Source of the DNA: Microbulbifer celer
GTDB lineage: Bacteria > Pseudomonadota > Gammaproteobacteria > Pseudomonadales > Cellvibrionaceae
Length of the DNA: 64,000 nucleotides
Direction of reading: 5' to 3'
NCBI RefSeq assembly: GCF_020991125.1
Contig: NZ_CP087715.1
Span: forward strand, 310,001-374,000
A program made the position numbers and the translations under genes. Of this stretch, positions 25,609 to 34,249 are shown piece by piece. The notes below the pieces were generated by a model. It was not told where the DNA came from. It saw nothing but the letters and a program-made list of their open reading frames with translations, and did no database searches. Each line of letters starts with the position of its first letter. Within the stretch, counting starts at the first letter, position 1.

Positions 25609-26757
25609 TCAAACGGTGCGCGTGTTATGTGAGTTCAGGTTGCGTAGGAAATCCAGCGTCTGCTGATACAGGTCAGCGCGGAATACTTGTGCTTCCTCTT
25701 CATTTATGGAGGCAATTTCGTTGCATAGTGAAAGCAATTCTCGCGCTTTCTTTTCCGTTGGGCGGCCATGATCGCTCTGGAAATTGGAAAACAGGTGCCA
25801 GCCTGGGTTGGTGGTGGGAGGGGAGCCGGGACGGATGCTGAGCCTGTCATCCAATGAAGGGGTCAGCGTCTCCCGGGGCAGGTTCAGGTAATTTTCACGG
25901 CCCAGCAAGCCCACGGCATCCCGGCGTTGGGCGCCATCATTGAGCCAGCTGCAGGCTTCCAGCAGCGCCGCGCGCAGTGCCAGGTGGGTGGCCGGATTCT
26001 GTTCGTGCCAGCTGGCGGTGACCGCGAGTACTTTCTCTGGCATCGCGGGCATCAGGCGGTTACAGGGGGTAGCGATCACACCGATACCTTTCTGTACCGC
26101 AAGGGTGTTCCAGGGCTCGCCGACGCAATAGCCATCGATATCACCTCGGCGCAGGTGATCCACCATCTGCTCCGGCGGCAGTACCAGCAGCTGGACGTCG
26201 GTATCGGGGCTGATGCCGGCACTGGCAAGCCAGTGGCGCAACTGCAGGGTGTGGCTGGCAAAGGGATACACGCTGGCGAATTTCAGTGACGGTTTGCCTT
26301 TTCGATGCTCGATATGTGTTTTCAGTGCGGTGCCCAGTAGATCGCCATTGGTGGAGCCTCTGGGGACGTTCAGCTGTTGTACCAGTTTTTCCGACAGGGT
26401 AATGGCGTTGCCGTTGCAGCTCAGGATCAGTCCGGTCAGCAGGGCCTCCTCACAGTGCGGCAGAGTCTGCTTCACGGTCAGCGGCATCGGTGCCAGCATG
26501 GCCGCGGCGTCGGCGGCGCCACCGATCAATTTATCGCGCAGGGTGGCCCAGGATGTTTCCCGCTGCAGTTCCACATTGAGTCCGTATCGCTTGAAGTAGC
26601 CCAGTTCGCGGGCCACGATCAAGGGCGCGCTGTCGGTCAGGCGGAGATAGAGCAGCTTCAGGTTACGCTTTTCTGCTTGCAGGCTTGTCACGATCGAATA
26701 CTCACTGTTGTTCTGTTCTGCCACTGCGTCTTCCGGTGAGCGGGGCGCGGGCTTCAA
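25609..26757 (-). CDS. nasS: Nitrate/nitrite sensor protein NasS
   Basis: 382 aa, related to the periplasmic nitrate-binding proteins NrtA/CmpA but without a signal peptide, which is the mark of the cytoplasmic sensor NasS. Family features: LKLLYLRLTDSAPLIVARELGYFKRYGLNVEL at the start, GGAADAAAMLAPMPLT, NGNAITLS, LPPEQMVDHLRRGDIDGYCVGEPWNTLAV and LAVTASWHEQNP. In known systems NasS holds NasT inactive and releases it when nitrate or nitrite binds. It lies 17 bp downstream of nasT. Confidence 0.92.
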   Translation of the reverse strand: MKPAPRSPEDAVAEQNNSEYSIVTSLQAEKRNLKLLYLRLTDSAPLIVARELGYFKRYGLNVELQRETSWATLRDKLIGGAADAAAMLAPMPLTVKQTLPHCEEALLTGLILSCNGNAITLSEKLVQQLNVPRGSTNGDLLGTALKTHIEHRKGKPSLKFASVYPFASHTLQLRHWLASAGISPDTDVQLLVLPPEQMVDHLRRGDIDGYCVGEPWNTLAVQKGIGVIATPCNRLMPAMPEKVLAVTASWHEQNPATHLALRAALLEACSWLNDGAQRRDAVGLLGRENYLNLPRETLTPSLDDRLSIRPGSPPTTNPGWHLFSNFQSDHGRPTEKKARELLSLCNEIASINEEEAQVFRADLYQQTLDFLRNLNSHNTRTV

Positions 26758-26774
26758 TGGTCTGTTCCGCGATT

Positions 26775-27362
26775 TCAGCGCACCGGTGACTGCAGATGCT
26801 CCACCACCTGCTCTGCCACCTGCTGCATGGTGGAATTACTGTTCATTGCCAGGGTGCGCAGGGTCTGGTGGGCGGACTGTTCGGAGATGTTCTTGCGGGC
26901 CATCAACAGCCCTTTGGCACGCTCGATGATCTTGCGCTCGTCCAGCTGCTTCTGGGTACGCGCCAGAGACAGGCGCAGTTGCTGGTAGCTGCGGAACTGG
27001 GCCATGGCGATTTCGATGGCCGGTGCAACCCGGTCCGGAGACATACCCTCAGACATATACGCGCTGACACCGGCTTCCACCGCGCTGGTGATGAACTCGG
27101 CTCCACCGCGGGCGGAAAACATGGCAACGGGCGTGGGGTTGTGTTGATTGATGACCGAGAGACTTTCGAGAATGTCGCGATCCGGGGACTCGATATCGAT
27201 CAGGACGATATCCGGGCGGTACTTCTCCACCTGGAACAACAGGCCCTCGGCACTGGTGAGCTGTGCCAGCAGATCGTACCCGGCAGCAGTCAGCTGCTCG
27301 GCCACCATGGTGGCGCGTTCGGGTTGGTCGTCTACCAGCAGAATACTGATTGTTGTCGTCAT
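26775..27362 (-). CDS. nasT: ANTAR-domain transcription antiterminator NasT
   Basis: 195 aa. The N-terminal receiver-like domain (ISILLVDDQPERATMVAEQL, DIVLIDIESPDRD) is followed by a linker and the RNA-binding ANTAR domain at about residues 125-190 (RTQKQLDERKIIERAKGLLMARKNISEQSAHQTLRTLAMNSNSTMQQVAEQVV). It binds paired hairpins in leader RNAs and prevents termination, and is held in check by NasS. The likely targets here are the narK and nirB leaders at 25298-25390 and 20033-20068. Confidence 0.93.
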   Translation of the reverse strand: MTTTISILLVDDQPERATMVAEQLTAAGYDLLAQLTSAEGLLFQVEKYRPDIVLIDIESPDRDILESLSVINQHNPTPVAMFSARGGAEFITSAVEAGVSAYMSEGMSPDRVAPAIEIAMAQFRSYQQLRLSLARTQKQLDERKIIERAKGLLMARKNISEQSAHQTLRTLAMNSNSTMQQVAEQVVEHLQSPVR

Positions 27363-27566
27363 CGCATTTAAAACTTCAAGTCGAACTGCAGCCGGAACCG
27401 ATATTGAATGTATCAGCGTCGCACACTGGTGTACCCGACCCGCAGATCAATATTTTTATAGCGCAGTGGAGGCGACCAGATCCAGCCTGTTGCCGTAATC
27501 CCGGGTATCACGCTCGCTGCGGAGCTTATGCAGTATTGCTGCAATCTTGATGCCAGACGCCGCAAT

Positions 27567-27731
27567 CTAGTAGTCCATACGGAAAACCCCGTAACCGATC
27601 ACTTCGTCACAGGCTACAGGGCGACGCTGAAAAAGCTTGAATTAACGCTGCTAGTCCTGCGTTTTTTCAACGCCACTCTGGAGCCTGTGACTGTGTGCTT
27701 TAGTTACCAAATTTTCCGCATGGACCACTAG
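27567..27731. repeat. 165-bp imperfect inverted repeat
   Basis: The two halves of this stretch are reverse complements with scattered changes. The outer block at 27567-27600 (CTAGTAGTCCATACGGAAAA, then GTAAC) pairs with 27698-27731, and the inner block 27606-27637 (GTCACAGGCTACAGGGCG, then GCTGAAAAA) pairs with 27659-27691. It resembles a MITE or a fully palindromic element, unrelated in sequence to the cloverleaf repeats. It fills part of the 674-bp gap between nasT and the molybdenum hydroxylase genes; the rest of that gap shows nothing I can name apart from the duplicated motif at 28009-28034. Confidence 0.75.
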
Positions 27732-28008
27732 CCCTGAAGCCCGGTGCTGATTCCATACCTTGGCACTGGCAGAGTTTTGCACGCAGACGGTGCGAGTCGC
27801 GACGGCAATGCGCCCTTTTAGTGCCTGGAGTGGATGGCGCTGTTGGGGAATTCGGCGCCGAGCGTGTGGAACTTCGGCGGACTAGGAGCTATTAGTTTTG
27901 TGGGCAGCTCTATGGGCTCGGTGTGGAAAACAGGCGGATGATCGGGTGTCGGCGGCTATAAGCGCAGTCTCAATCCCCATCACTGCTGTTCAGGGCGCGA
28001 TTGCGGCT

Positions 28009-28034
28009 AAAAAAGGATCAATAAAAAAGGATCA
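28009..28034 (+). repeat. Tandemly duplicated ribosome-binding-site motif
   Basis: AAAAAAGGATCA occurs twice in a row (separated by AT) immediately before the ATG at 28037. The second AAGGA is correctly spaced for that start. The first copy may be a slippage duplication or a standby site. Confidence 0.6.
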
Positions 28035-28036
28035 TT

Positions 28037-30850
28037 ATGGAAGGATTCCACCCCGATCGGCGCAACTTCATCAAACTCTGCACCGTTGCAGGTATCACAT
28101 TATTTGCGGCCCCCGCGCTGTGGCAGCTAGGCAACGCCCGGCAGGTTAAGGCCATCGGTGAGTCTCTGAACTGGCGAGGCGCTGGCCAGGACCCCGCATT
28201 CCGTACCGATGGTATCGCCAAGGTAACCGGTCAGAAAATATTTGGCCGGGACTTTCGCGCCAGAGACATGCCGGGGTGGCAGCAGCAACAACACTATGCC
28301 CTGATACTGCGTTGTGACCGGGTTGAACGGCGCTTCAATGGTGTCGACTGGAGTCAGATTCCCACAGACGCCCAGCCGTATACAACGATCACCGCGCAGA
28401 CGCTGGCGGATAAAAAAGTGAAACTGCCGCCTTTCTATGGCGAAGCGATGCTATTGCCCGAGGGGAGTTCACCACACTACTACGGCCATGCAGTGGCCAT
28501 ACTGCTGTTCGACGACTTCGAAAAATACGCCACCGCAAAACAGGCCCTGCAATTTAATCCTCGCGTGATTCGCTACGGTGAGCAAACTCCGCCGTTCGAG
28601 AGAGATCCCTATGCCAGCTGGCGGATCATTCGCGTTGAAGGCCCACAGGGGCCCACGGGGGAGGACCTCTACTCTCCACTGCAGGATGGTCTCTTCTTCC
28701 CCAGCTATCGCGATCGCAAAGCGGAGTGGCCGACCACCGCGGATCAATCCGGCAGCGTCAGTGAGCGCGGTATCTTCTATGCGCAGGAGATTCGCAATCA
28801 GATCCGGAGTGAAGCCGCTTCCGGTAATTGGCACCTGGTGCGCGGTGAATACCATACCCAGATCGTCGATCCGATGATGATGGAGCCGGAGGCGGCTAAC
28901 GTCTGGCTCGACCGTGCGCAGCAAACGTTACATGTAGTCATCACCAGCCAGTCGCCACAGGACTTCCAGGAACTGGCTGCACAGTTGATTGCGGAAAGCA
29001 CTTTTTCTGGTGAGATAAAAAATATCGTGGTGCATTCCTCTGTCGTCGGCGGCGGTTTTGGTGCCAAGGACCACTCTATTTTCCCCTACTACGGGCTGGT
29101 TGCCGGGCTGTTCGGTACCGCGCCGGTGCGCTTGCCCAATAACCGGTTTGAGCAGTTTCAGGCCGGTCTGAAGCGGCATCCTTTCCATATGCGCAATACA
29201 CTGGCAATCGACAAGAAGAGCGGAAAATTTCAGGCATTGATTGCAGAAATGCAGGTGGACGGTGGCGGCCGGCAAAACTTCAGTCCCTCAGTGTCGATGG
29301 TGGGTGCCAGTGCGATCCAGAGTATCTACTATCTGCCGCGCAATGATATTTCTTCGGTCGCCAATCAATCCATGAATGTGGACTCCGGGTCCATGCGAGG
29401 CTATGGCACGCTGCAGACGATGTCGGCAATGGAAATGATGGTGAACCAGGCAGCCGAAGAGCTGGGCATTGATCCGATAGAACTGCGACTGCGCAATGCG
29501 TTCCAGACCGGTTGGCGCAATACCCAGGGAGCGATACCTCAGGTGAGTGTGCGCTACCGCGAATTACTGGAGCGCGCCAGGGAACACCCCATCTGGCGGG
29601 AGCGGGCGGAGCGCAAGAAAGCCTTCGAACGAGATAATCCCGGGCAGCTGTTCGGTACCGGTTATGCCATCGCCACCAAGGATTACGGCACCGGGGCGGC
29701 GGCGCCGAGCACCGCGATCCAGTTTGATGCCAAGGGGCGGCTGGTCATGGCGATTGAGTTTATGGAGATGGGCACCGGTGTCGGCACCTCCCAGTCCATG
29801 CTGCTCGAGGAAATACTCGGGCGGGCCGCAGACCACTGCGAGCTGGGGGAGGTGGATGCCTGGCACGCCCTGCAGCAGTTCCAGACTGAAAGCCCCTATA
29901 CCATGAGTCAGCAACACCAGGATCAGATGTCCCGTGATCCCCTGTGGACACCGGTGACGGCCATGGCGAGTTCCGCGTCCATGTCCTCGTATTTCCAGAG
30001 CCACGCGACCCAGCGGGCGGCGGAAATACTGTTCCAGCACAGTTTGTTGCCCGTTGCCCGCCGCCTGTGGAAGAGGCCAGAGCTTGACCGGCAGCAGGTG
30101 CAGTGGCGTGAGGGCAGTTTGCATTGCGCGGATCTGCCGCCATTGACGCTGGCACAACTTGCTGCAGAGGCCCACCGCAATGGGGATATCACCGGCGTGA
30201 TGGTGCATGGCTTCAATCGCTGGGAGTGGGCCGAGGCGGATTTTGACGTGAATGGAGAGCAGGCCACCTGGCGTATTGATGGCTTGGCACTGCGCCGCGG
30301 CGGCAGTGCCGAGAAAGTGCGCGCCGACGAATACCAGGTTCAGAAGCGCACCGGGGTGCGCTATCCCGGCACCGCGTTGAATAATGCGATGGTTACCTAC
30401 TATGCGCCCACCGCTGCACTGGTAGAGGTGGCCGTAAACCCGGGCACGGGTGAAGTCAAAATTCACGGACTGCAGAACTATATGGATTGTGGCCGCCCCA
30501 TCGTGCGCCAGTTGGTGGAGGGGCAGATTGAAGGCGGGGTGGCGATGGGGATCGGCCATGCCTTGTACGAAGTTCTGCCGCCCCTAGGCGAGGGAGGGGG
30601 TAATGGCACCTGGAATCTTAATCGCTATCAGGTGCCCCTGGCGAAACATGTGCCGGTGTGGCGGCAGCAGCACGAAATTCTACCACCGGAATCCGAACAG
30701 GACCCGCACAAAGGGATCGCCGAAGTCGTGATGATTCCGATTGTCCCCGCCCTGGCGGAAGCGATTTACCAGGCTACCGGCAAACGCTTTACCGACACAC
30801 CGATCACGCCGGAAAAACTACGCCGCGCGCTCAATCCGCAGATACTGTGA
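28037..30850 (+). CDS. Molybdopterin-binding hydroxylase large subunit (xanthine oxidase family), Tat-exported
   Basis: 937 aa. The N-terminus MEGFHPDRRNFIKLCTVAG carries a twin-arginine signal, so the mature enzyme should be periplasmic or face the periplasm. The body has molybdenum-hydroxylase features: GRDFRARDMPG, SSVVGGGFGAKDH, DSGSMRGYGTLQTMSAMEM, MEMGTGVGTSQSMLLEE, and VEGQIEGGVAMGIGHALYE near the C-terminus. With the 2Fe-2S and cytochrome genes that follow it forms a three-subunit IorBA/NicAB-like dehydrogenase, which passes electrons to cytochrome c rather than NAD. Substrates in the family are aldehydes or N-heterocycles; the Tsx-like porin downstream hints at a purine or nucleoside-like compound (inference). 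Confidence 0.9.
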   Translation: MEGFHPDRRNFIKLCTVAGITLFAAPALWQLGNARQVKAIGESLNWRGAGQDPAFRTDGIAKVTGQKIFGRDFRARDMPGWQQQQHYALILRCDRVERRFNGVDWSQIPTDAQPYTTITAQTLADKKVKLPPFYGEAMLLPEGSSPHYYGHAVAILLFDDFEKYATAKQALQFNPRVIRYGEQTPPFERDPYASWRIIRVEGPQGPTGEDLYSPLQDGLFFPSYRDRKAEWPTTADQSGSVSERGIFYAQEIRNQIRSEAASGNWHLVRGEYHTQIVDPMMMEPEAANVWLDRAQQTLHVVITSQSPQDFQELAAQLIAESTFSGEIKNIVVHSSVVGGGFGAKDHSIFPYYGLVAGLFGTAPVRLPNNRFEQFQAGLKRHPFHMRNTLAIDKKSGKFQALIAEMQVDGGGRQNFSPSVSMVGASAIQSIYYLPRNDISSVANQSMNVDSGSMRGYGTLQTMSAMEMMVNQAAEELGIDPIELRLRNAFQTGWRNTQGAIPQVSVRYRELLERAREHPIWRERAERKKAFERDNPGQLFGTGYAIATKDYGTGAAAPSTAIQFDAKGRLVMAIEFMEMGTGVGTSQSMLLEEILGRAADHCELGEVDAWHALQQFQTESPYTMSQQHQDQMSRDPLWTPVTAMASSASMSSYFQSHATQRAAEILFQHSLLPVARRLWKRPELDRQQVQWREGSLHCADLPPLTLAQLAAEAHRNGDITGVMVHGFNRWEWAEADFDVNGEQATWRIDGLALRRGGSAEKVRADEYQVQKRTGVRYPGTALNNAMVTYYAPTAALVEVAVNPGTGEVKIHGLQNYMDCGRPIVRQLVEGQIEGGVAMGIGHALYEVLPPLGEGGGNGTWNLNRYQVPLAKHVPVWRQQHEILPPESEQDPHKGIAEVVMIPIVPALAEAIYQATGKRFTDTPITPEKLRRALNPQIL

Positions 30851-30863
30851 GGAGGTGAAACAG

Positions 30864-31409
30864 ATGGCGAAGATTCCGGTTTCGATGATAGTGAATGGCG
30901 ACAAGGTTGGCCCGATCGAGGTGGATGAATACACCTCCATGCTGGATTTCCTGCAGGAGTACCTGAACCTGACCGGCACCAAACTCGGCTGCGGTATCGG
31001 CGTCTGTCGCGCGTGTACAATCGTGGTCGAAGGTGACGATGGCTCGCTGGCACCGGTGCGCGCCTGTACCAATAACGTGGGGCGTTTCAATGGTGCAACG
31101 GTGACAACGGTCGAAGGGCAGGCTGAAACGGATAGCGAGGGCGAAATCCTGTCGCTGTCGCCGATCCAACAGGCATTCCTGCGCAATTTTTCTTTCCAGT
31201 GCGGCTGGTGTACCTCGGGTTTCGTCAACGCGGCCACGGCGCTACTCGACCGTCTCAAACGTGAGCCGGTGGCGGCGAACGAGGTGGAAGATGTTATCGA
31301 TAAAGCGTTGGGTGAGCATATCTGCCGCTGTACCGGATATGTGCGCTACTTCCGTGCGGTGAGGGAGGTTATTGAATCCACCCCCGGGTTGCTGAAGGAG
31401 AAGGAATAA
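30864..31409 (+). CDS. 2Fe-2S small subunit of the molybdenum hydroxylase
   Basis: 181 aa from ATG 30864, which follows GGAGG by eight bases; an upstream frame from 30741 lies inside the preceding gene. The N-terminal plant-type 2Fe-2S motif is CGIGVCRACTIV with a later RACT Cys, and the C-terminal all-helical 2Fe-2S motif is CGWCTSGF...CRCTGY. Both clusters needed to carry electrons from the molybdenum site are present. It has no signal peptide of its own and would be carried out by the Tat signal of the large subunit, as is usual for this class. Confidence 0.94.
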   Translation: MAKIPVSMIVNGDKVGPIEVDEYTSMLDFLQEYLNLTGTKLGCGIGVCRACTIVVEGDDGSLAPVRACTNNVGRFNGATVTTVEGQAETDSEGEILSLSPIQQAFLRNFSFQCGWCTSGFVNAATALLDRLKREPVAANEVEDVIDKALGEHICRCTGYVRYFRAVREVIESTPGLLKEKE

Positions 31410-32633
31410 ATGAACAGACTCCTTGCTCTTCTCCTCACTCTATTGGTGGGACATGGCGCAATCGCGCAGTCCGCGGTGGAAAAAGGTCGTTACCTGGCTG
31501 CCGCTGGAGACTGCGTTGCCTGTCACACGGCGACCAATGGCCGCCCGCTGATTGGTGGAAGGCCCTTTCACACCCCGTTTGGAACCCTGTACTCCACCAA
31601 TATCACGCCGGATAAAAAAACCGGTATCGGCAACTATACGCTCAAGGATTTTACGGCCGCCATGCGGCGGGGAAAAGGCGTTCACGGAAACCTCTATCCG
31701 GCGATGCCGTATACGTCCTATTACCTGATTACGGACGAAGATATCGCGGCGCTGTATGCCTACTTTATGCAGCTACCGCCGGTAGAGTATGTGGCGCCGA
31801 AAAACGATCTGTATTTCCCCGCGAATCTTCGGTTTGGTCTGAACCTCTGGAACTGGATGTTCTTTGATGCATCGCCACTGGCACAGGGGGAAAACAAAAG
31901 TCCCGAATGGCAGCGGGGCAATTACCTCGTCAATGCGTTAGGTCATTGTGGCGAATGTCATACGCCGCGCAATTTCGCCTTTGCGATGAAAAAGGATGAG
32001 ACGTTCTCTGGCAATGTACTCGAAGGATGGGACGCGGTCGATATCCGGCCCGCGGCGCTGCGCCGCCAGGGTTGGGACAGGGAGCATCTGCAGCAACTGT
32101 TCACCACTGGCGCCAGTGAGCACGGCACTGCCTTTGGCGAAATGTACAGCGTGGTGAAGCACAGCCTCAGGCACCTTTCTGAAGATGACATCAATGCAAT
32201 CATTACCTACCTGCTTGATGACAGCCAGGCGGTATCCGTTGACAGGGGCGATCCCCAGGTTGCGGCAGAGCGATACACACAGGGGCGTGCAGACTTTGTC
32301 GCCTACTGCGCCGCCTGTCATGGCCGGGAGGGCAGCGGGATAACCCTTCCCTTTGCTCCTCCCCTGGATCGCAACGCGGCAATTCGCAGCGGCAATGCAC
32401 ACAATACGATCGCCGTCATACTGCGTGGCCTGCCGGCCCAGCGTATGAGCCGTACAAACGCGCGCGCGGGTATGCCGGGATTCCACCGTGAGCTGAACGA
32501 CGAGCGGGTGGCCGGGCTGGTGAATTTTATGCGCACCGCCTGGGGGGGCGCCGAACAAGAAGTGTCGTTGGAGGATGTGGCGGAAATCCGCCACCAGTTG
32601 CAGGAGCACGGCTATCTGGATGTGGCAGAATGA
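31410..32633 (+). CDS. Triheme cytochrome c subunit
   Basis: 407 aa with a Sec signal peptide (MNRLLALLLTLLVGHGAIAQ). Three CxxCH haem-binding motifs are present: CVACH at residues 35-39, CGECH near the middle and CAACH near residue 300. The pattern (YLAAAGDCVACHT, GRPFHTPFGTLYSTNITPD, FTAAMRRGKGVHG) is that of the membrane cytochrome subunits of alcohol, aldehyde and gluconate dehydrogenases. It would take electrons from the 2Fe-2S subunit to the respiratory chain. Starts with the next base after the preceding stop codon, with GGAG-type signals upstream. Confidence 0.94.
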   Translation: MNRLLALLLTLLVGHGAIAQSAVEKGRYLAAAGDCVACHTATNGRPLIGGRPFHTPFGTLYSTNITPDKKTGIGNYTLKDFTAAMRRGKGVHGNLYPAMPYTSYYLITDEDIAALYAYFMQLPPVEYVAPKNDLYFPANLRFGLNLWNWMFFDASPLAQGENKSPEWQRGNYLVNALGHCGECHTPRNFAFAMKKDETFSGNVLEGWDAVDIRPAALRRQGWDREHLQQLFTTGASEHGTAFGEMYSVVKHSLRHLSEDDINAIITYLLDDSQAVSVDRGDPQVAAERYTQGRADFVAYCAACHGREGSGITLPFAPPLDRNAAIRSGNAHNTIAVILRGLPAQRMSRTNARAGMPGFHRELNDERVAGLVNFMRTAWGGAEQEVSLEDVAEIRHQLQEHGYLDVAE

Positions 32634-33424
32634 AAAGTGTCGGTCGGCTGCGCAACCCTGCCGCTTTCAACCTGCTTCTGTTCCCGCTAACGTCGATAGT
32701 GATGTCTGCCCAGGCGGCGGAGTGGTCAACGACCGAAGCGCAGCTACAGTACGGCAGCCTGGATAATCCCTATAACGGGGAGACGGCCGATACCACGATT
32801 CTTACCCTGCAGCATGCGAGCGGCTGGAAATATGGCGACAATTTTTTCTTTGTCGATTTCATCAATGATGGCCTGCGTGATGGCTTCAATGACACGGACG
32901 TTTACGCCGAGTGGTATCCAAACTTCAGTCTGGGAAAGATTACCGGGTGTGATCTGAGCTTTGGACCGGTCGAGGATTTTGGTGTGCTGGCCGGGTTCAA
33001 TTTCTCCTCGGACGCCAATGTGGAAAAGTTCCTACCGGGGGTACGTGTCGCCTGGGCCATTCCCGGAGATGGATTCCTGAATACCGATATCACCGGATAC
33101 CAGGATATTGGTTACGGCGATGGTGCGCCGAAAGAAAGCGACAGCTACATGATCGACTTTAATGGTGCTTTCCCATTCAGTATCGGTGATCAGGACTTCA
33201 GTATTGAGGGGCACATTGAATACATCCACAATCGCACCAGTGAGTTCGGCACCGTGAAAGGCTGGATATTTGCGCAACCGCAGTTTCGCTGGGATCTTGG
33301 CAAGGCGCTGTTCAAAAGCCCGAAGCAGTTGTTCATCGGTATTGAGTACCAGTACTGGCGCAACAAACTGGGCACCGATGTGGATGAGAGTGCAGTGCAG
33401 GCGTTAGTCGTATGGCGTTTCTAG
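32630..33424 (+). CDS. Tsx/OmpK-like outer-membrane channel
   Basis: 264 aa with a signal peptide ending around AQAAEW. The Tsx-type family motifs are HASGWKYGDNFFFVDFINDG near the start and LFIGIEYQYWRNKLG near the end, with a terminal aromatic residue (VVWRF) as in outer-membrane barrels. Its ATG overlaps the cytochrome stop codon (ATGA), so it belongs to the hydroxylase operon. Tsx channels pass nucleosides, and a second member of this family ends the purine cluster at 63209. It may admit the substrate of the hydroxylase. Confidence 0.85.
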   Translation: MKSVGRLRNPAAFNLLLFPLTSIVMSAQAAEWSTTEAQLQYGSLDNPYNGETADTTILTLQHASGWKYGDNFFFVDFINDGLRDGFNDTDVYAEWYPNFSLGKITGCDLSFGPVEDFGVLAGFNFSSDANVEKFLPGVRVAWAIPGDGFLNTDITGYQDIGYGDGAPKESDSYMIDFNGAFPFSIGDQDFSIEGHIEYIHNRTSEFGTVKGWIFAQPQFRWDLGKALFKSPKQLFIGIEYQYWRNKLGTDVDESAVQALVVWRF

Positions 33425-33489
33425 CGGTCCATGCGCTATAGCACCGGAATTGGAACAACCGGATCAGATAAAAAAGCGACAACCGCAAG

Positions 33490-34149
33490 ATGAACATACC
33501 ACCAGTGTCAGCTGGCCACATGGATGCCAATGCTCAAACCGCCTCCCGCAATACCCACAGAAACGTCTGTCCCGTGGTGTTGGCGGGCGGTCTGTCCAGT
33601 CGCATGGGGCGCGACAAGGCGCTGCTAGAATTACCAGATGGCGAGACGTTATTGTCCCGCGCGCAGACGTTGCTGGAAGGGGTGAAGCCGCCTGCGGGCG
33701 TATGCTTTGCCCCGGTCCTGATCAGCGGCGATCGCGCCAATGGTATTCCGGATCGTGTGCCGCGGGCAGGGCCGCTGGGAGGACTGCACGCCATTGCGCA
33801 TCGGCTCAGAGAACTCAGCAAGGGTGAGCAGCCCTGTGATGCGCTGCTGGTGATCCCGGTGGATATGCCGTTGCTGGGCGCCGGGGAGTTGCAGACCCTG
33901 TGTGCCACTGGTCGGGGTGTGGAACAGGCGGTGTGCTTCGGCGACTACTATCTGCCCGCCTGGCTGCCGCTGACCGATCGCACCGTGCGGTATCTGGATG
34001 CGGCCGCCGCCGGAGAAGCCATTGGTTCCATGCGTGCTCTTTACGGCTATCTGGGCTGCAGGCAGTTACCGGTGCCGGTGGGTGACTGGCACCTGAACGC
34101 CAATCGCCCGGAGGACTTTGCCCGTATCGTCGCGGTGTTTGATCGTTGA
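33490..34149 (+). CDS. mobA: Molybdenum cofactor guanylyltransferase MobA
   Basis: 219 aa. Nucleotidyltransferase that joins GMP to molybdopterin to make the MGD form of the cofactor, needed by NasA. The nucleotide-binding motif LAGGLSSRMGRDKALLEL is at about residues 32-49, followed by RDGV-type PRAGPLGGLHAI, IPVDMPLL and WHLNANRPEDF. The N-terminal 25 residues before the motif are longer than usual, so the true start may be internal (ATG at 33520). Located after the hydroxylase operon, 65 bp from the porin gene. Confidence 0.92.
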   Translation: MNIPPVSAGHMDANAQTASRNTHRNVCPVVLAGGLSSRMGRDKALLELPDGETLLSRAQTLLEGVKPPAGVCFAPVLISGDRANGIPDRVPRAGPLGGLHAIAHRLRELSKGEQPCDALLVIPVDMPLLGAGELQTLCATGRGVEQAVCFGDYYLPAWLPLTDRTVRYLDAAAAGEAIGSMRALYGYLGCRQLPVPVGDWHLNANRPEDFARIVAVFDR

Positions 34150-34249
34150 CCGGTATGTAATTGTGGCGAGACTCCAGGACCGTGGCTCTGGGGGTGGAAA
34201 GCGATTGCGGGTGAAAGCGGATGAATCCATTGGAACCGGGACGCATACT

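Noticed and set aside
27528..27731. 67-codon plus-strand frame
   Set aside because: It coincides with the 165-bp inverted repeat and has no ribosome-binding site or family features.
27755..27780. Sigma-54-like TGGCAG...TTTTGCAC before the hydroxylase operon
   Set aside because: The GG-to-GC distance is one base short of the required spacing.
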